64,000 nt of DNA from Bacillota bacterium (GCA_023458755.1 JAEWYE010000062.1:18827-82826); one strand, 5' to 3'. Positions 8,524 to 17,589 are shown, counted from the first letter of the stretch. Numbers and translations: made by a program. The notes: a model not told the origin generated them from the letters alone.

Positions 8524-10137
8524 ATGAGGGTATTAATCGTAGACGATGAAATAAAAATATGTCAGCTTATCAACCATCTCGTTGACTGGAATTCAATGGG
8601 CATGGAAGTTGTCGATATTGTAAATGACGGGAAAGCGGCTTATGAGTCCATCTGCAAAAATCGTCCGGATATTGTTATTACCGATATCCGAATCCCAAAC
8701 TATGATGGTCTTGAGCTGATCGAATTATGCAAAGAAAAATTTCCGTCCGTTTATTTTATCATTATCAGTGGATACAGCGAGTTTGACTTTGCAAAAAAAG
8801 CGATCAAGTTCGGTGTTGAAGATTATTTACTGAAGCCGATTAAGAAAAAGGAACTGGAAAACGCTTTAAAAAGGATAAAGGAAAAATATGAGTCCTCCCG
8901 TGACGACGAGCAGGAAAAAGATCAGCTTCGCACCTTTGCAAATACGGCAAAGGACAAAATCAAGCAAAACTTTCTGAACCGTATCATCAGTTATTCAAAA
9001 GAAAAGGAATCAGGCGCGGATTTCCAGTTAGATATCGACGAAATCAACCAGTTGTATCAGTGTCATTTTCAAAAGGGCCTTTTTACTGTCCTCCATTTTC
9101 AACTTTTCGTGAAAAAGGAAACGGATATGAAGGAATCCATTGAGTTTCTGTCCTCCAAATTGCAGGAAATGATTCAGGAAGCACTGAACGGCGCTTGTCA
9201 CGAATTTATTGTTGCTTTCTACGCCAGCTCTGTCATATGTCTGTTAAACTGTGACAGCGGGCAGCTGATCCAAATAAAAAAACAGTTCAGCAAAATAAAA
9301 CTCAATCTATTATCAGAACTGTTCTCCAATATTGCACTGATTGCCGGAGTTGGAAGAACCTACGGAGATTTAAATCAGGTTGTATTGAGCTACAAAGAAG
9401 CCGAACGGGCATTGCTGAACCGTTTTGCAGATGCAAAGCAGTACGTTTTTGAATATGACACGCTTCAGACATCCGGTAAAAACGTCTCTGATTTTATTGA
9501 TATGAAAACCAGAAACGATTTAATTGCGGCTCAGGAGCGAATGGATGTAAATCCCATCCTTTCCTACATTAATTCCTTAAAAGAACAACTTGCGAAATAC
9601 CAATTCGATTCCAAATTAATTTATGACTGCTGTCTGGAGCTGGTTGAAACTTTTCAGTACGGCTCGAAAAACTACGACGTTTATTTTCAGAAGTTTGATC
9701 TGGATGAATGCAGGCGCAAAATCAACAGCATTCTGACTTATGACGAACTGTTTGAATACTTGAAGAACGATATCATCAGCAAATATCAAAATTTTGCTAA
9801 TGAGAAAAAAGTAGCGGAAAAGAAACCTATCCGCATTGCAAAGCAGTATATTAACGACCATTACAACCAGAACTTAACACTTGAAAACGTGAGTGATCAT
9901 ATCGGATTTAATCCAACCTATTTCTCAGTATTCTTTAAAAAGGAAACCGGTAAAAATTTTTCGGAGTATCTTACGGAGTTACGTATTAAAAACGCAAAGC
10001 TCTACCTGATTTCAACTGATATGGATATTGCGGATATTGCAGAAGAAGTCGGCTATAACGATCTTAAGTATTTTTCGAAGCTATTTAAGAGACTGACAGG
10101 AATCAATCCAAGTGAGTACAGAAAATTATATGGATAA
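8524..10137 (+). CDS. AraC-family response regulator (YesN-like)
   Basis: DNA-binding response regulator, 537 residues from the chosen start. The receiver domain (about 1-120) has the acidic pair VDDE, the phospho-acceptor Asp54 in VITDIRIP, and the conserved lysine in DYLLKPIKKKEL. A long middle region (about 150-420) is the degenerate linker seen in YesN proteins. The C-terminus (from RIAKQYINDHY) is a double helix-turn-helix AraC domain with NPTYFSVFFKKETGKNF. The ATG at 8506 overlaps the ribosome binding site GAGGAG; the ATG at 8524 follows it properly, giving MRVLIVDDE. It overlaps the kinase gene and probably activates the sugar locus upstream. Confidence 0.9.
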   Translation: MRVLIVDDEIKICQLINHLVDWNSMGMEVVDIVNDGKAAYESICKNRPDIVITDIRIPNYDGLELIELCKEKFPSVYFIIISGYSEFDFAKKAIKFGVEDYLLKPIKKKELENALKRIKEKYESSRDDEQEKDQLRTFANTAKDKIKQNFLNRIISYSKEKESGADFQLDIDEINQLYQCHFQKGLFTVLHFQLFVKKETDMKESIEFLSSKLQEMIQEALNGACHEFIVAFYASSVICLLNCDSGQLIQIKKQFSKIKLNLLSELFSNIALIAGVGRTYGDLNQVVLSYKEAERALLNRFADAKQYVFEYDTLQTSGKNVSDFIDMKTRNDLIAAQERMDVNPILSYINSLKEQLAKYQFDSKLIYDCCLELVETFQYGSKNYDVYFQKFDLDECRRKINSILTYDELFEYLKNDIISKYQNFANEKKVAEKKPIRIAKQYINDHYNQNLTLENVSDHIGFNPTYFSVFFKKETGKNFSEYLTELRIKNAKLYLISTDMDIADIAEEVGYNDLKYFSKLFKRLTGINPSEYRKLYG

Positions 10138-11158
10138 GAATTTGATGAAACGTAAACATGTATTTGGAACCCACGCCATTTTTATCATCCGGCTGCTCAT
10201 AGCCTCGCTGTTTCTAATCGCAAGTGCTTTTACGACAGCCGGATATTTTTCTCATCTCATCACCGGAGACGCGGCTTTTGCTCTGATTGTCGCATATGCG
10301 ATAGTGGCTGGTACCACTATCTTTCTGGTTCAGAAGGTTTTGATCGCCCCCTATCAGCGCACACGGGCATTATTTCAAAAATTTGTGCAGAATGAAGCCT
10401 ATCGGGAATTAATTGAAAGTCAATATCTGATTTTTGACGAACAGCAGGATGTACTGCTGCACGTTGATTCTCTGCTGGACCAGAAGAGCATGATTCGACT
10501 TTCCACCAAGCAGGCAGAACTTCTTGCCTTGCAGAATCAAATCAATCCCCATTTTTTATACAACACATTGGAGGCAATCCGCAGTGATGCTCTGTGCGCA
10601 GGCATTGACAGCATTGCCAATACAACAGAAGCTCTGGCTACGTTCTTCCGCTATACAATCACCGATACCAGCAACCTTGTGACCGTGCAGGATGAGCTGG
10701 ACAACATTGAAAACTATTTCAAAATTCAGCAATACCGTTTCGGGGAAAAATTCGCTATGGAAGTGGATTGTTCAGACTCCGAAGATATTCTATCTTTGAA
10801 AATGCCCAAACTGACACTGCAGCCTTTTGTTGAAAACGCAATCTTTCACGGTCTGGAATCAAAAGCCGAGGGCGGCCGCATTCACATTAGTCTTGATGTG
10901 ACAAACAATAACCTGCTAATCAGTATTCATGACAATGGCATCGGCGTTCCGGAAGATAAGCTGAGCGAAATCAATTATAAAATTGAGCATGTATCCATGT
11001 CGGGCTCCAATGATGCCCCTGAGCAGAAGGGCGGCATTGCTCTGATTAATGTGGCAAGGCGAATCAAGCTTCTTTTCGGCGAAAATTACGGCTTCCATAT
11101 TTTCAGTGTCAGCGGATTGGGCACGGATGTACGTATCAAGATTCCCATCAATCGGTAA
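10130..11158 (+). CDS. Short YesM-type sensor histidine kinase with intramembrane sensor
   Basis: Histidine kinase of the His_kinase/HATPase_c (LytS/YesM) type, 342 residues from the ATG at 10130; a GTG at 10112 and an ATG at 10145 are alternatives. Two membrane helices (about 15-40 and 50-72) are joined by only about 10 residues, so the large extracellular Cache-type sensor of standard YesM proteins (about 600 residues) is missing. The phospho-acceptor is His141 in NQINPHFLYNTLEAI. The ATP lid has N-box FVENAIFHG and G-box HDNGIGVP. It overlaps the regulator gene by a few bases and the next gene follows at once, so all three are one unit. The layout resembles intramembrane-sensing kinases that depend on a partner protein for input; that is inference. 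Confidence 0.88.
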   Translation: MDKNLMKRKHVFGTHAIFIIRLLIASLFLIASAFTTAGYFSHLITGDAAFALIVAYAIVAGTTIFLVQKVLIAPYQRTRALFQKFVQNEAYRELIESQYLIFDEQQDVLLHVDSLLDQKSMIRLSTKQAELLALQNQINPHFLYNTLEAIRSDALCAGIDSIANTTEALATFFRYTITDTSNLVTVQDELDNIENYFKIQQYRFGEKFAMEVDCSDSEDILSLKMPKLTLQPFVENAIFHGLESKAEGGRIHISLDVTNNNLLISIHDNGIGVPEDKLSEINYKIEHVSMSGSNDAPEQKGGIALINVARRIKLLFGENYGFHIFSVSGLGTDVRIKIPINR

Positions 11159-11199
11159 TGGCAGGAGCATATTGCAGGAAGCGGTACAAGAGGATGTAT

Positions 11200-12675
11200 A
11201 TGAAACAGGAAGTTTTATCAGTGGAAAACGGAAAGCTGAGCAAAAACGGCAATGTGATTTTTGACGGCTTGTATTTCCGTATCTTTATGAATGAAATCGC
11301 GGGCATTATATACGATGATATTCAGACAAAAAGGCATTTGAATGAATTTCTGCTGGGTGAGCTGGAACTGGAATCCGGTCGCTTTTTTGTCGATGAAAAG
11401 CGGGTTCCGTTGTACCGCTCCGCTCACATCCTTCCTTCCATGGTCACCTTGATTAATAAAAAGAGTAAATTGGTAAACAGTTTTTCCATTGTGGAGAACA
11501 TCTTTCTTTTTTCTGATTCTTCCTATTTTATTCGCAAAAAAAGATATGAAAAGCTGTTTAAGGATTTAAGGGAGAGACTGAATATTGATCTGCCGCATGG
11601 ACAAAAGCCGTTGGAGCTTACATCCAAGGACAGAATTATCGTAGAACTTATGAGAGCCTATGTGGGAAAAAAGAGACTGGTTATTTTGGATGACCTGTCC
11701 GGTTATCTGCAAAAAAAAGATATTGAAGACATATTTTCGGTACTTTTCAAATTGCAGCGGTTTGATATGACCTTTTTGGTTGCCATCAGTTTTGAGGACG
11801 AGTATATTAAAAAAATCGACCGAGTTACCGCAATCAAAAGCAATAAAACAATCTCGTTAATTGATTCCAATACGGAAGATATTCAGGCGATTACACGTCG
11901 TTTATATTTTAATGAAAACACCATAAAACTGAACACAAAGAAGCACATCCTAAAATTTGATAAGCAGGATAGACCGATTATGCGGTTCCAAAATGTGTTC
12001 ACCTCTATACTGAAAGACATTAGTTTTTCAGTGAATCAAGGAGAGTTGTTAAAAATTCACTGCTTTGACGATCTGAGCTGCGCGCATATTGTTGATCTGC
12101 TGAAGGGAGAGTTAAAGCCTTCAGGTGGTTCTATCTATTACCGGGACGAATTCTATGACGCGAAAAGCATTTATTCTGCTATTCACCGGGGCATTTGCTT
12201 TATCGAAGAGTGCGCTTGCGACAGCATGCTTTTTCATAACATGAGTATTGTGGAAAATTTGGGGATTCCATGCGGAGAAAAAATAAAGAATTTTTGGATG
12301 TTTTCAAAATACTCAGAAAGCATTATGAAGCAGCTAAGGAGCCGAATCGGGAAGATATCTCGAAAAACAACAATCAAAAATCAAAAATCGTATACCCTGC
12401 TGCAAATTGCCTACTATAAATGGCTCTTATATTTTCCAAAGATCATTGTATGTATTAATCCCTTTACCGATGTGGACATTTACATGCGTGAGAAAGCTAT
12501 CGATATGATTCACCAATTTCTAGAAAGAGGCATTACCGTTATTATTGTCACTTCGAATTATTATACTGCCAATAAGTTTGGCGGGGAAACAGTTGATATT
12601 TTGAAAGGAAAGCAGTTAAGTGGAAAGAAGTGGAACGATGTCTTGAGCGAAGACAATCATACTGGGCTTTCATGA
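11200..12675 (+). CDS. Catalytically dead MglA-like tandem ABC protein
   Basis: Protein of 491 residues that can be laid along MglA from end to end but has lost its catalytic motifs. Domain 1 has GIIYDDIQTKRHL (35-47) where the P-loop should be, a Q-loop-like LINKKSKLVNSFSIVEN (84-100), TSKDRIIVELMRAY instead of the signature, and LVILDDLSGYL for Walker B. Domain 2 has GELLKIHCFDDLSCAH for Walker A, NQKSYTLLQIAYYKWLL for the signature and CINPFTDVDIYM where MglA has DEPTRGIDVGA. The frame is open and the fold pattern is kept, so it is not a simple pseudogene. The ATG at 11200 follows AAGAGG (11188-11193); the ATG at 11158 lacks a site. It is the third gene of the two-component operon, so a regulatory or sensory role is likely. 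I know of no characterised homologue. Confidence 0.8.
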   Translation: MKQEVLSVENGKLSKNGNVIFDGLYFRIFMNEIAGIIYDDIQTKRHLNEFLLGELELESGRFFVDEKRVPLYRSAHILPSMVTLINKKSKLVNSFSIVENIFLFSDSSYFIRKKRYEKLFKDLRERLNIDLPHGQKPLELTSKDRIIVELMRAYVGKKRLVILDDLSGYLQKKDIEDIFSVLFKLQRFDMTFLVAISFEDEYIKKIDRVTAIKSNKTISLIDSNTEDIQAITRRLYFNENTIKLNTKKHILKFDKQDRPIMRFQNVFTSILKDISFSVNQGELLKIHCFDDLSCAHIVDLLKGELKPSGGSIYYRDEFYDAKSIYSAIHRGICFIEECACDSMLFHNMSIVENLGIPCGEKIKNFWMFSKYSESIMKQLRSRIGKISRKTTIKNQKSYTLLQIAYYKWLLYFPKIIVCINPFTDVDIYMREKAIDMIHQFLERGITVIIVTSNYYTANKFGGETVDILKGKQLSGKKWNDVLSEDNHTGLS

Positions 12676-12735
12676 TAAAATATCTTTTAAAGTTCTTCCG
12701 CGCTCCCCCGCCACTGCCGATGGTTTTAATAAGAC

Positions 12736-12774
12736 AAAAAAGCAGGAAAAACATATCGTTTTTCCTGCTTTTTT
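12736..12774. terminator. Bidirectional terminator between the sugar locus and the tRNA cluster
   Basis: AAAAAAGCAGGAAAAA (12736-12751) pairs with TTTTTCCTGCTTTTTT (12759-12774), with T-runs on both strands. It can end the plus-strand operon and the minus-strand tRNA transcript, which reaches it directly after tRNA-Lys. Confidence 0.85.
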
Positions 12775-12778
12775 CTTT

Positions 12779-12854
12779 TGGTGAGCCATCGGGGATTCGA
12801 ACCCCGGACACCTTGATTAAAAGTCAAGTGCTCTGCCAACTGAGCTAATGGCTC
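12779..12854 (-). tRNA. tRNA-Lys (TTT)
   Basis: Full cloverleaf on the minus strand; acceptor GAGCCAT pairs with ATGGCTC, T-loop GGTTCGAATCC, anticodon TTT in CTTGACTTTTAATCAAG, and CCA encoded (12779-12781). Last gene of a five-tRNA cluster. Confidence 0.95.
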
Positions 12855-12946
12855 ATGAGCGACAACTCAAATATTATAGCAAACTTTGTCGTCATTGTCA
12901 ATAATAAAATTGGGCCTGTCCGCAAAAGCAAGTCTGCGGACAGACT

Positions 12947-13022
12947 TGGCTGGGCTGGCAGGATTTGAACCTGCGGAATGACGGAGTCAAAGTCCGTTGC
13001 CTTACCCCTTGGCTACAGCCCA
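12947..13022 (-). tRNA. tRNA-Gln (TTG)
   Basis: Minus-strand cloverleaf with acceptor TGGGCTG, anticodon stem-loop ACGGACTTTGACTCCGT (anticodon TTG), T-loop GGTTCAAATCC and encoded CCA. Fourth gene of the cluster. Confidence 0.94.
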
Positions 13023-13074
13023 ATATTTAGCACAAGGCAATATGTGAAAATATTACCTTGTGCTTGTCTGCAAA

Positions 13075-13152
13075 TGGGGTGGAAGATGGGATTCGAACCC
13101 ACGGTCTCCAGTGCCACAAACTGGCGCTTTAACCAGCTAAGCTACATCCACC
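13075..13152 (-). tRNA. tRNA-His (GTG)
   Basis: Anticodon GTG in CCAGTTTGTGGCACTGG. The additional 5' G (position 13152) faces C73 (13078 on the complement), the identity pair of histidine tRNAs. CCA is encoded. Confidence 0.94.
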
Positions 13153-13157
13153 ATATA

Positions 13158-13234
13158 TGGTGCGCCAAAAGGGACTCGAACCCCTGACCTACTGCTTAGA
13201 AGGCAGTTGCTCTATCCAGCTGAGCTATTGGCGC
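13158..13234 (-). tRNA. tRNA-Arg (TCT)
   Basis: Anticodon TCT in ACTGCCTTCTAAGCAGT, acceptor GCGCCAA, T-loop GGTTCGAGTCC, encoded CCA. Only 5 bp separate it from tRNA-His. Confidence 0.94.
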
Positions 13235-13246
13235 AAACTGTGCTTT

Positions 13247-13320
13247 TGGAGCGGGTGATGGGAATCGAACCCACACGACCAGCTTGGAAGGCTGGAGTTC
13301 TACCACTGAACTACACCCGC
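13247..13320 (-). tRNA. tRNA-Gly (TCC)
   Basis: Anticodon TCC in CCAGCCTTCCAAGCTGG, acceptor GCGGGTG, T-loop GGTTCGATTCC, encoded CCA. First gene of the cluster, directly behind a promoter. Confidence 0.94.
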
Positions 13321-13339
13321 ATTATAAGCGACGGGTTAT

Positions 13340-13369
13340 ATTGTAGCATAATCCGGTAGTAAAAGTCAA
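13340..13369 (-). promoter_or_regulatory. Promoter of the five-tRNA cluster
   Basis: On the minus strand TTGACT (13364-13369) and TACAAT (13340-13345) are 18 bp apart and end 20 bp upstream of tRNA-Gly. The order transcribed is Gly, Arg, His, Gln, Lys. Confidence 0.75.
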
Positions 13370-13435
13370 GCATATAGCCACTATAAAATGATATTTTTAT
13401 TATCTGACCGGATACAATGCCACGAGATTTTTTCT

Positions 13436-13467
13436 TTTGTACCCCGCCCGATTGGGCGGGGTACAAA
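13436..13467. other. Perfect 14-bp inverted repeat downstream of clpE
   Basis: TTTGTACCCCGCCC and its exact complement flank a GATT loop, 16 bp beyond the clpE stop. No T-run follows on the minus strand, so it is either an atypical terminator or an mRNA 3' protector. The gap 13370-13482 holds nothing else. Confidence 0.55.
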
Positions 13468-13482
13468 TTCATGTATTCTCTA

Positions 13483-15780
13483 TTATTTCAGAACATCAAG
13501 CTGAATATCCTCATCGGTAGCAGAAATTGAAATTCCTACAATGGAATTGTCATAGCTCTCCACAATCAAGGATGCAATCTTGTCCTCTACCTTGCGGCGA
13601 ATAAGGTTGCGCAAATCACGTGCGCCGCTTTTTCCGCCGACCGCGTGCTGGGCAAGCCAATGGGTAGCCTTGTCGTCGTATACAAGCTCTATATCACGCT
13701 CTTTCAGCGTAGTAATATACTCATCCAGCATAAGATGCGCGATTGCTTCATAATTCTCCGCATCAAGCGCACGGAACACGATAATTTCGTCCACACGGCT
13801 CAAGAACTCAGGGCGAAGGAACTCTGACAGTGCTTTCATCACTTTTTCGCGCGTCGCGTCCGCCTGACTCTTTGCAAAACCCAAAGCCGATTCTTTTTGA
13901 TTGCTGCCCGCGTTGGAGGTCATGACAATGACAGTATTTTCAAAATTAACGGTGCGCCCGTGAGCGTCGGTGATTCGGCCCTCATCCAGAATCTGGAGCA
14001 AAATATTCATCACGTCCGGATGTGCTTTTTCAATCTCATCAAAAAGCAGAACGGAATACGGGCGGCGGCGAACTTTTTCCGTTACCTGACCGGCATCGTC
14101 ATAGCCGACGTATCCCGGAGGAGAACCGATGATGCGGGATACGGAGTGTTTCTCCATAAATTCGGACATATCCAAACGGATAAGCGTTTCCGGCGTGTCA
14201 AACAGCTCTTTGGAAAGCACCTTTACCAGTTCCGTTTTGCCTACGCCGGTAGGCCCCACGAAGATAAAGGAAGCCGGCCTGCGGTGCGGGCCAATTTGCA
14301 CCCTGCTGCGGCGAATTGCGGCCGCAACGGCTGCAACAGCCTCTTTTTGCCCGATTACTTTCGAACCGAGCTTGTTTTCAAGGTCAGCCAATTTCCGTAA
14401 TTCATTTTCCTGCACACGGCTGGCCGGAATTCCCGTCCACAATTCAATTACATGGGCAATGTCTTCTTCCTTCACTTCCGAACCGAGCGCGGCGGGTGCC
14501 AGTTCCTTCACTTTGGTATCCAGATTCGCAATTTCGTAACGAACCTGCGCCAGTTTTTCATAATCCGGCTCAACGCCCTCCGCCGTCATTTCTTCTTCCT
14601 GTGTTTTCAGCTTTTCAAGTTCAAAATTGGCGGTATCGTACTCCGCCATTGGAAGGTTGCGCAAAGATGCGCAGGCGCTGGATTCATCCAGCAAATCAAT
14701 CGCCTTGTCCGGCAGAAAACGGTCGTTGATGTAGCGTTCCGAAAGGACCACACAGCGGCGTATGATATACTCCGGAATATGCACTCGATGGTAATCTTCA
14801 TAATAGGATTTAATACCTGACAGCACTTTTACGGTATCTTCAATGGACGGCTCCACAATCGTAATCGGCTGAAATCTACGTTCCAGCGCGGCATCTTTTT
14901 CAATGTATTTGCGATACTCCGTAAAAGTGGTTGCGCCAATTACCTGAATCTCGCCGCGGGAAAGCGCGGGCTTTAAAATATTCGCGGCATTCATGGAACC
15001 TTCCGCGTCACCGGTGCCGACCAAATTATGAACCTCATCGATGAACAGAATGACATTGCCATCCGCTTTTACCTCATCCACAAGCCCTTTTATACGGCTT
15101 TCAAACTGCCCGCGGAACTGTGTACCCGCAACGAGAGCAGTTAAGTCAAGCAGCTGGATTTCCTTTTTCTTTAAGCGCGCAGGCACATTCCCGCTTGCAA
15201 TGCGAAGGGCAAGTCCTTCCGCCACGGCGGTTTTACCGACACCGGGTTCACCGATTAAGCAGGGGTTGTTTTTAGTTCTTCGGCTTAAAATCTGTATTAC
15301 ACGTGAAATTTCCTGCTCGCGGCCGACAATACGGTCAATTTCACCGTTCTTCGCCCGCGCTGTTAAATTCGTGCAGTACATATCAATATTTTTGCGTTTT
15401 TTGTGGCTCTCGCTCTTTTTACCTTTTGGAGCGGTATCTCCATTCTTGGTTCTTTCCGGATTGCCCGGATTCTGTGAATCCGATGAGAAAATATTCTGCA
15501 AAAACGGAAATGTAGCAGCTCCGCCCGGAACAAAGTCTTCATCCGAACGGTCACCGTCCTCGTTGTTTTCTTCACCGTTTAACGCCATCAGCTCATTCAG
15601 TTCGGACTCCATGGCTTCCATTTGTTCCTCGGTAATTCCCATTTTTTCCATGAGGTCGTTTACGGGTTTAATTCCCAATTCCTTGGCGCAGACCAAACAA
15701 AGCCCCTGGCTTTGATTCGAATCCACCGAAGGCGAAATAAACACAACAGCCTGCCTTTTGTGGCATCTTGAACACATCAT
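13483..15780 (-). CDS. clpE: ClpE-like AAA+ protein unfoldase
   Basis: Hexameric HSP100 unfoldase that would feed substrates to ClpP, 765 residues. Instead of the ClpC N-domain it starts with a zinc-finger pattern, C3xxC6 and C28xxC31, and then an acidic, low-complexity linker (about 65-130); the zinc finger is the hallmark of ClpE. AAA domain 1 has Walker A GEPGVGKT (177-184) and FIDEVHNLVG. A short middle region follows (KLKTQEEEMTAEG to KELAPAALG). AAA domain 2 has GPTGVGKTE and LFDEIEKAHPDV. The start could also be the second Met. No CtsR operator was recognised upstream. No clpP is nearby. The ClpE name rests on the zinc finger; the M-domain is shorter than in ClpC. Confidence 0.85.
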   Translation of the reverse strand: MMCSRCHKRQAVVFISPSVDSNQSQGLCLVCAKELGIKPVNDLMEKMGITEEQMEAMESELNELMALNGEENNEDGDRSDEDFVPGGAATFPFLQNIFSSDSQNPGNPERTKNGDTAPKGKKSESHKKRKNIDMYCTNLTARAKNGEIDRIVGREQEISRVIQILSRRTKNNPCLIGEPGVGKTAVAEGLALRIASGNVPARLKKKEIQLLDLTALVAGTQFRGQFESRIKGLVDEVKADGNVILFIDEVHNLVGTGDAEGSMNAANILKPALSRGEIQVIGATTFTEYRKYIEKDAALERRFQPITIVEPSIEDTVKVLSGIKSYYEDYHRVHIPEYIIRRCVVLSERYINDRFLPDKAIDLLDESSACASLRNLPMAEYDTANFELEKLKTQEEEMTAEGVEPDYEKLAQVRYEIANLDTKVKELAPAALGSEVKEEDIAHVIELWTGIPASRVQENELRKLADLENKLGSKVIGQKEAVAAVAAAIRRSRVQIGPHRRPASFIFVGPTGVGKTELVKVLSKELFDTPETLIRLDMSEFMEKHSVSRIIGSPPGYVGYDDAGQVTEKVRRRPYSVLLFDEIEKAHPDVMNILLQILDEGRITDAHGRTVNFENTVIVMTSNAGSNQKESALGFAKSQADATREKVMKALSEFLRPEFLSRVDEIIVFRALDAENYEAIAHLMLDEYITTLKERDIELVYDDKATHWLAQHAVGGKSGARDLRNLIRRKVEDKIASLIVESYDNSIVGISISATDEDIQLDVLK

Positions 15781-15915
15781 ACGCGAAAATTCACTTCTCC
15801 GCTGCCGAAGCGGACATTCTATTTTCTCTGCCTCGCGGCAAATTTGAGGCAGTTATACGTAAACCCTCCACGCAGAACAAATGCAGGTTCACGTCTTGTT
15901 TTCTCTTTTTGTTTT

Positions 15916-15952
15916 AAGAAAGCGCAGATAAAGCTGTCATCCGCGCTTTCTT
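15916..15952 (-). other. Hairpin overlapping the pgsA stop codon
   Basis: AAGAAAGCGC and GCGCTTTCTT (10 bp) flank a 17-nt loop and include the last pgsA codons. No T-run follows, so a full terminator is doubtful; the 156-bp gap to clpE has no other feature that I see. Confidence 0.4.
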
Positions 15953-16533
15953 AATTCCAAATCCAAACTGTCCTTCGGATCCGTTGAGTTCCAGATTCTA
16001 AGAAATATCATAAAGTATTTGATAAAGGCATAAATCATAAACGCCGCAGTAACCGAAAGCATGGTAACGGTAAGGGGAATATTTTCAATGTTCCAAATAC
16101 CCTTTAACGCAACAATAATCGTGACCGAAACATAAAACATGCCGGTTGCAAGCTTGCCAAACCATTTGGCGCCGCATGGTTTTTTCTTTCTTTTTATCAG
16201 TACAAAACCGGCAATGATCATAGACAGTTCTTTGAATACAAAAATAGCCAACACCGGAATGAGCAGAGGCTGCTTGATTGCAAGGCATACCGCAACCGTT
16301 CCCTGTGTTAGTTTGTCCGCAAACGGGTCAAGCATTTGCCCAAGCTGCGTAAATTGATTGAATTTGCGTGCAATCATCCCGTCAAACATGTCGCTTAGTC
16401 CGGAAAGTATAATCATTGCGGCTGCCAGCAAAATTTGGTTGTGCATAAAAAATATCACAAACGGTACGATCAACAGAATTCTCAACGCGGAAAGCGCGTT
16501 GGGAACATTGATATTCTTATTCCAATCTCTCAT
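15937..16533 (-). CDS. pgsA: CDP-diacylglycerol-glycerol-3-phosphate 3-phosphatidyltransferase
   Basis: Membrane enzyme that makes phosphatidylglycerol-phosphate from CDP-diacylglycerol and glycerol-3-phosphate, 198 residues. The CDP-alcohol phosphotransferase motif DGx2ARx8Gx3Dx3D is perfect: Asp51, Gly52, Ala55, Arg56, Gly65, Asp69, Asp73. About five to six hydrophobic segments surround it. The N-terminal NVPNALSALRILLIVP is typical of PgsA. Downstream of the cvpA-like gene on the same strand. Slightly longer than E. coli PgsA because of a charged C-terminus. Confidence 0.92.
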   Translation of the reverse strand: MRDWNKNINVPNALSALRILLIVPFVIFFMHNQILLAAAMIILSGLSDMFDGMIARKFNQFTQLGQMLDPFADKLTQGTVAVCLAIKQPLLIPVLAIFVFKELSMIIAGFVLIKRKKKPCGAKWFGKLATGMFYVSVTIIVALKGIWNIENIPLTVTMLSVTAAFMIYAFIKYFMIFLRIWNSTDPKDSLDLELRKRG

Positions 16534-16590
16534 CTACATTTTCCCCTCTACATGAAGATATCGCCGGATAATCATCAAAAAAACGGTCAT

Positions 16591-17295
16591 TTATTCCCGG
16601 TTAAGCAGCGAATACGCAGGATTGTTCTGATATATCGTTCGAAATATATAAGAGGAATTCACAGTCTGCTGTACAAATCTTGCGTCTTTCCCCTGCATGA
16701 ACGGTACCGTCAGCTGCACCAATGCGCACAGCAGCAAGACAAGGATGATCCCTTTCAGCAGGCCAAATACGCCGCCAAGCAGTGAATTCAGCTGATGCAA
16801 AACGGGAAGTTTGCAAACGGTATTGAGTGCCTTTGCAAGAAAACGCACGACCAGTAAAAGCAAAATGAACAGCACGACGACCAAAATCATTCTTGTCAGG
16901 TTGATGATGACCGGTGAAATCATATCGGCAACCTTTGGCGCAGCCGCAGCCGTTGAAGCGGAAACCGCTTTGCTTATGCTGCCGGAAGTAACGCCGTGAT
17001 AGCCCATGCTGTTTGTCACAAAGCTCGGCAGCGCCTGCAGAATAGCCTGCACCTTTTGCTCAGCGGGCAATGTTGCAGAGGCTGAAATCGCCGTACCGAT
17101 CTTTTTGATCAGCATATCGCGCAGTATGGTGTTATAAACAAATACTGATAACGCGTTACTTAGTATTACCGCTGCAATCATTGCTACGAAATAACCGATA
17201 AACTCAACAAAGGATTTTACAAACCCTCTGTGGAAGCCAAACAGGACACAAAGCAGGATAATGGCAAACAGAATCACATCGGCTAAAATACTCAT
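16591..17295 (-). CDS. CvpA family membrane protein
   Basis: Predicted inner membrane protein of the CvpA/colicin V production family, 234 residues from ATG 17295, which has GGAGG just upstream; a longer frame to 17370 lacks a site. The N-terminus MSILADVILFAIILLCVLFG is the usual first helix, followed by GFHRGFVKSFVEFIGYFVAM, the family signature. Two more hydrophobic segments lie near the C-terminus (ILVVVLFILLLLVV and GVFGLLKGIILVLLLCALV). The molecular role of the family is not settled; in other bacteria it affects envelope homeostasis. It sits upstream of pgsA. Confidence 0.82.
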   Translation of the reverse strand: MSILADVILFAIILLCVLFGFHRGFVKSFVEFIGYFVAMIAAVILSNALSVFVYNTILRDMLIKKIGTAISASATLPAEQKVQAILQALPSFVTNSMGYHGVTSGSISKAVSASTAAAAPKVADMISPVIINLTRMILVVVLFILLLLVVRFLAKALNTVCKLPVLHQLNSLLGGVFGLLKGIILVLLLCALVQLTVPFMQGKDARFVQQTVNSSYIFRTIYQNNPAYSLLNRE

Positions 17296-17589
17296 ACCTA
17301 TCCTCCGCTTCCAATTTTCTATAATTGGATATACAACTAATAATATACCATAAAGAGGTAAATTGTACAAGTAAAGAGTTTGTCACATTTGGTGCAGAGA
17401 GAAAGGTTTGCAGAGTATTATTGTATGCCTGTTTCCGCCTTTAATCTTGAATATTTTTTAAATTTATTTAAAATTTTATCCTTTTCGGATGATCCGCAAA
17501 AGCCTGTTTCTTTAATATCGGCTTATTTTTCTTTTATAGTCAGTTAACTTTAAAAAACATCCAAGAAAAAGCGCAAAATCTTTTTTGTA

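Noticed and set aside
11200..12675. Calling the dead MglA-like gene a pseudogene
   Set aside because: The frame is complete, has a proper ribosome site, keeps the spacing of all MglA segments and is coupled to the kinase gene; decay would be expected to bring stops or frameshifts.
12779..13320. CRISPR-like or tandem repeat pattern
   Set aside because: The repeated TTCGAACCC-like strings are the T-arms of five different tRNA genes.
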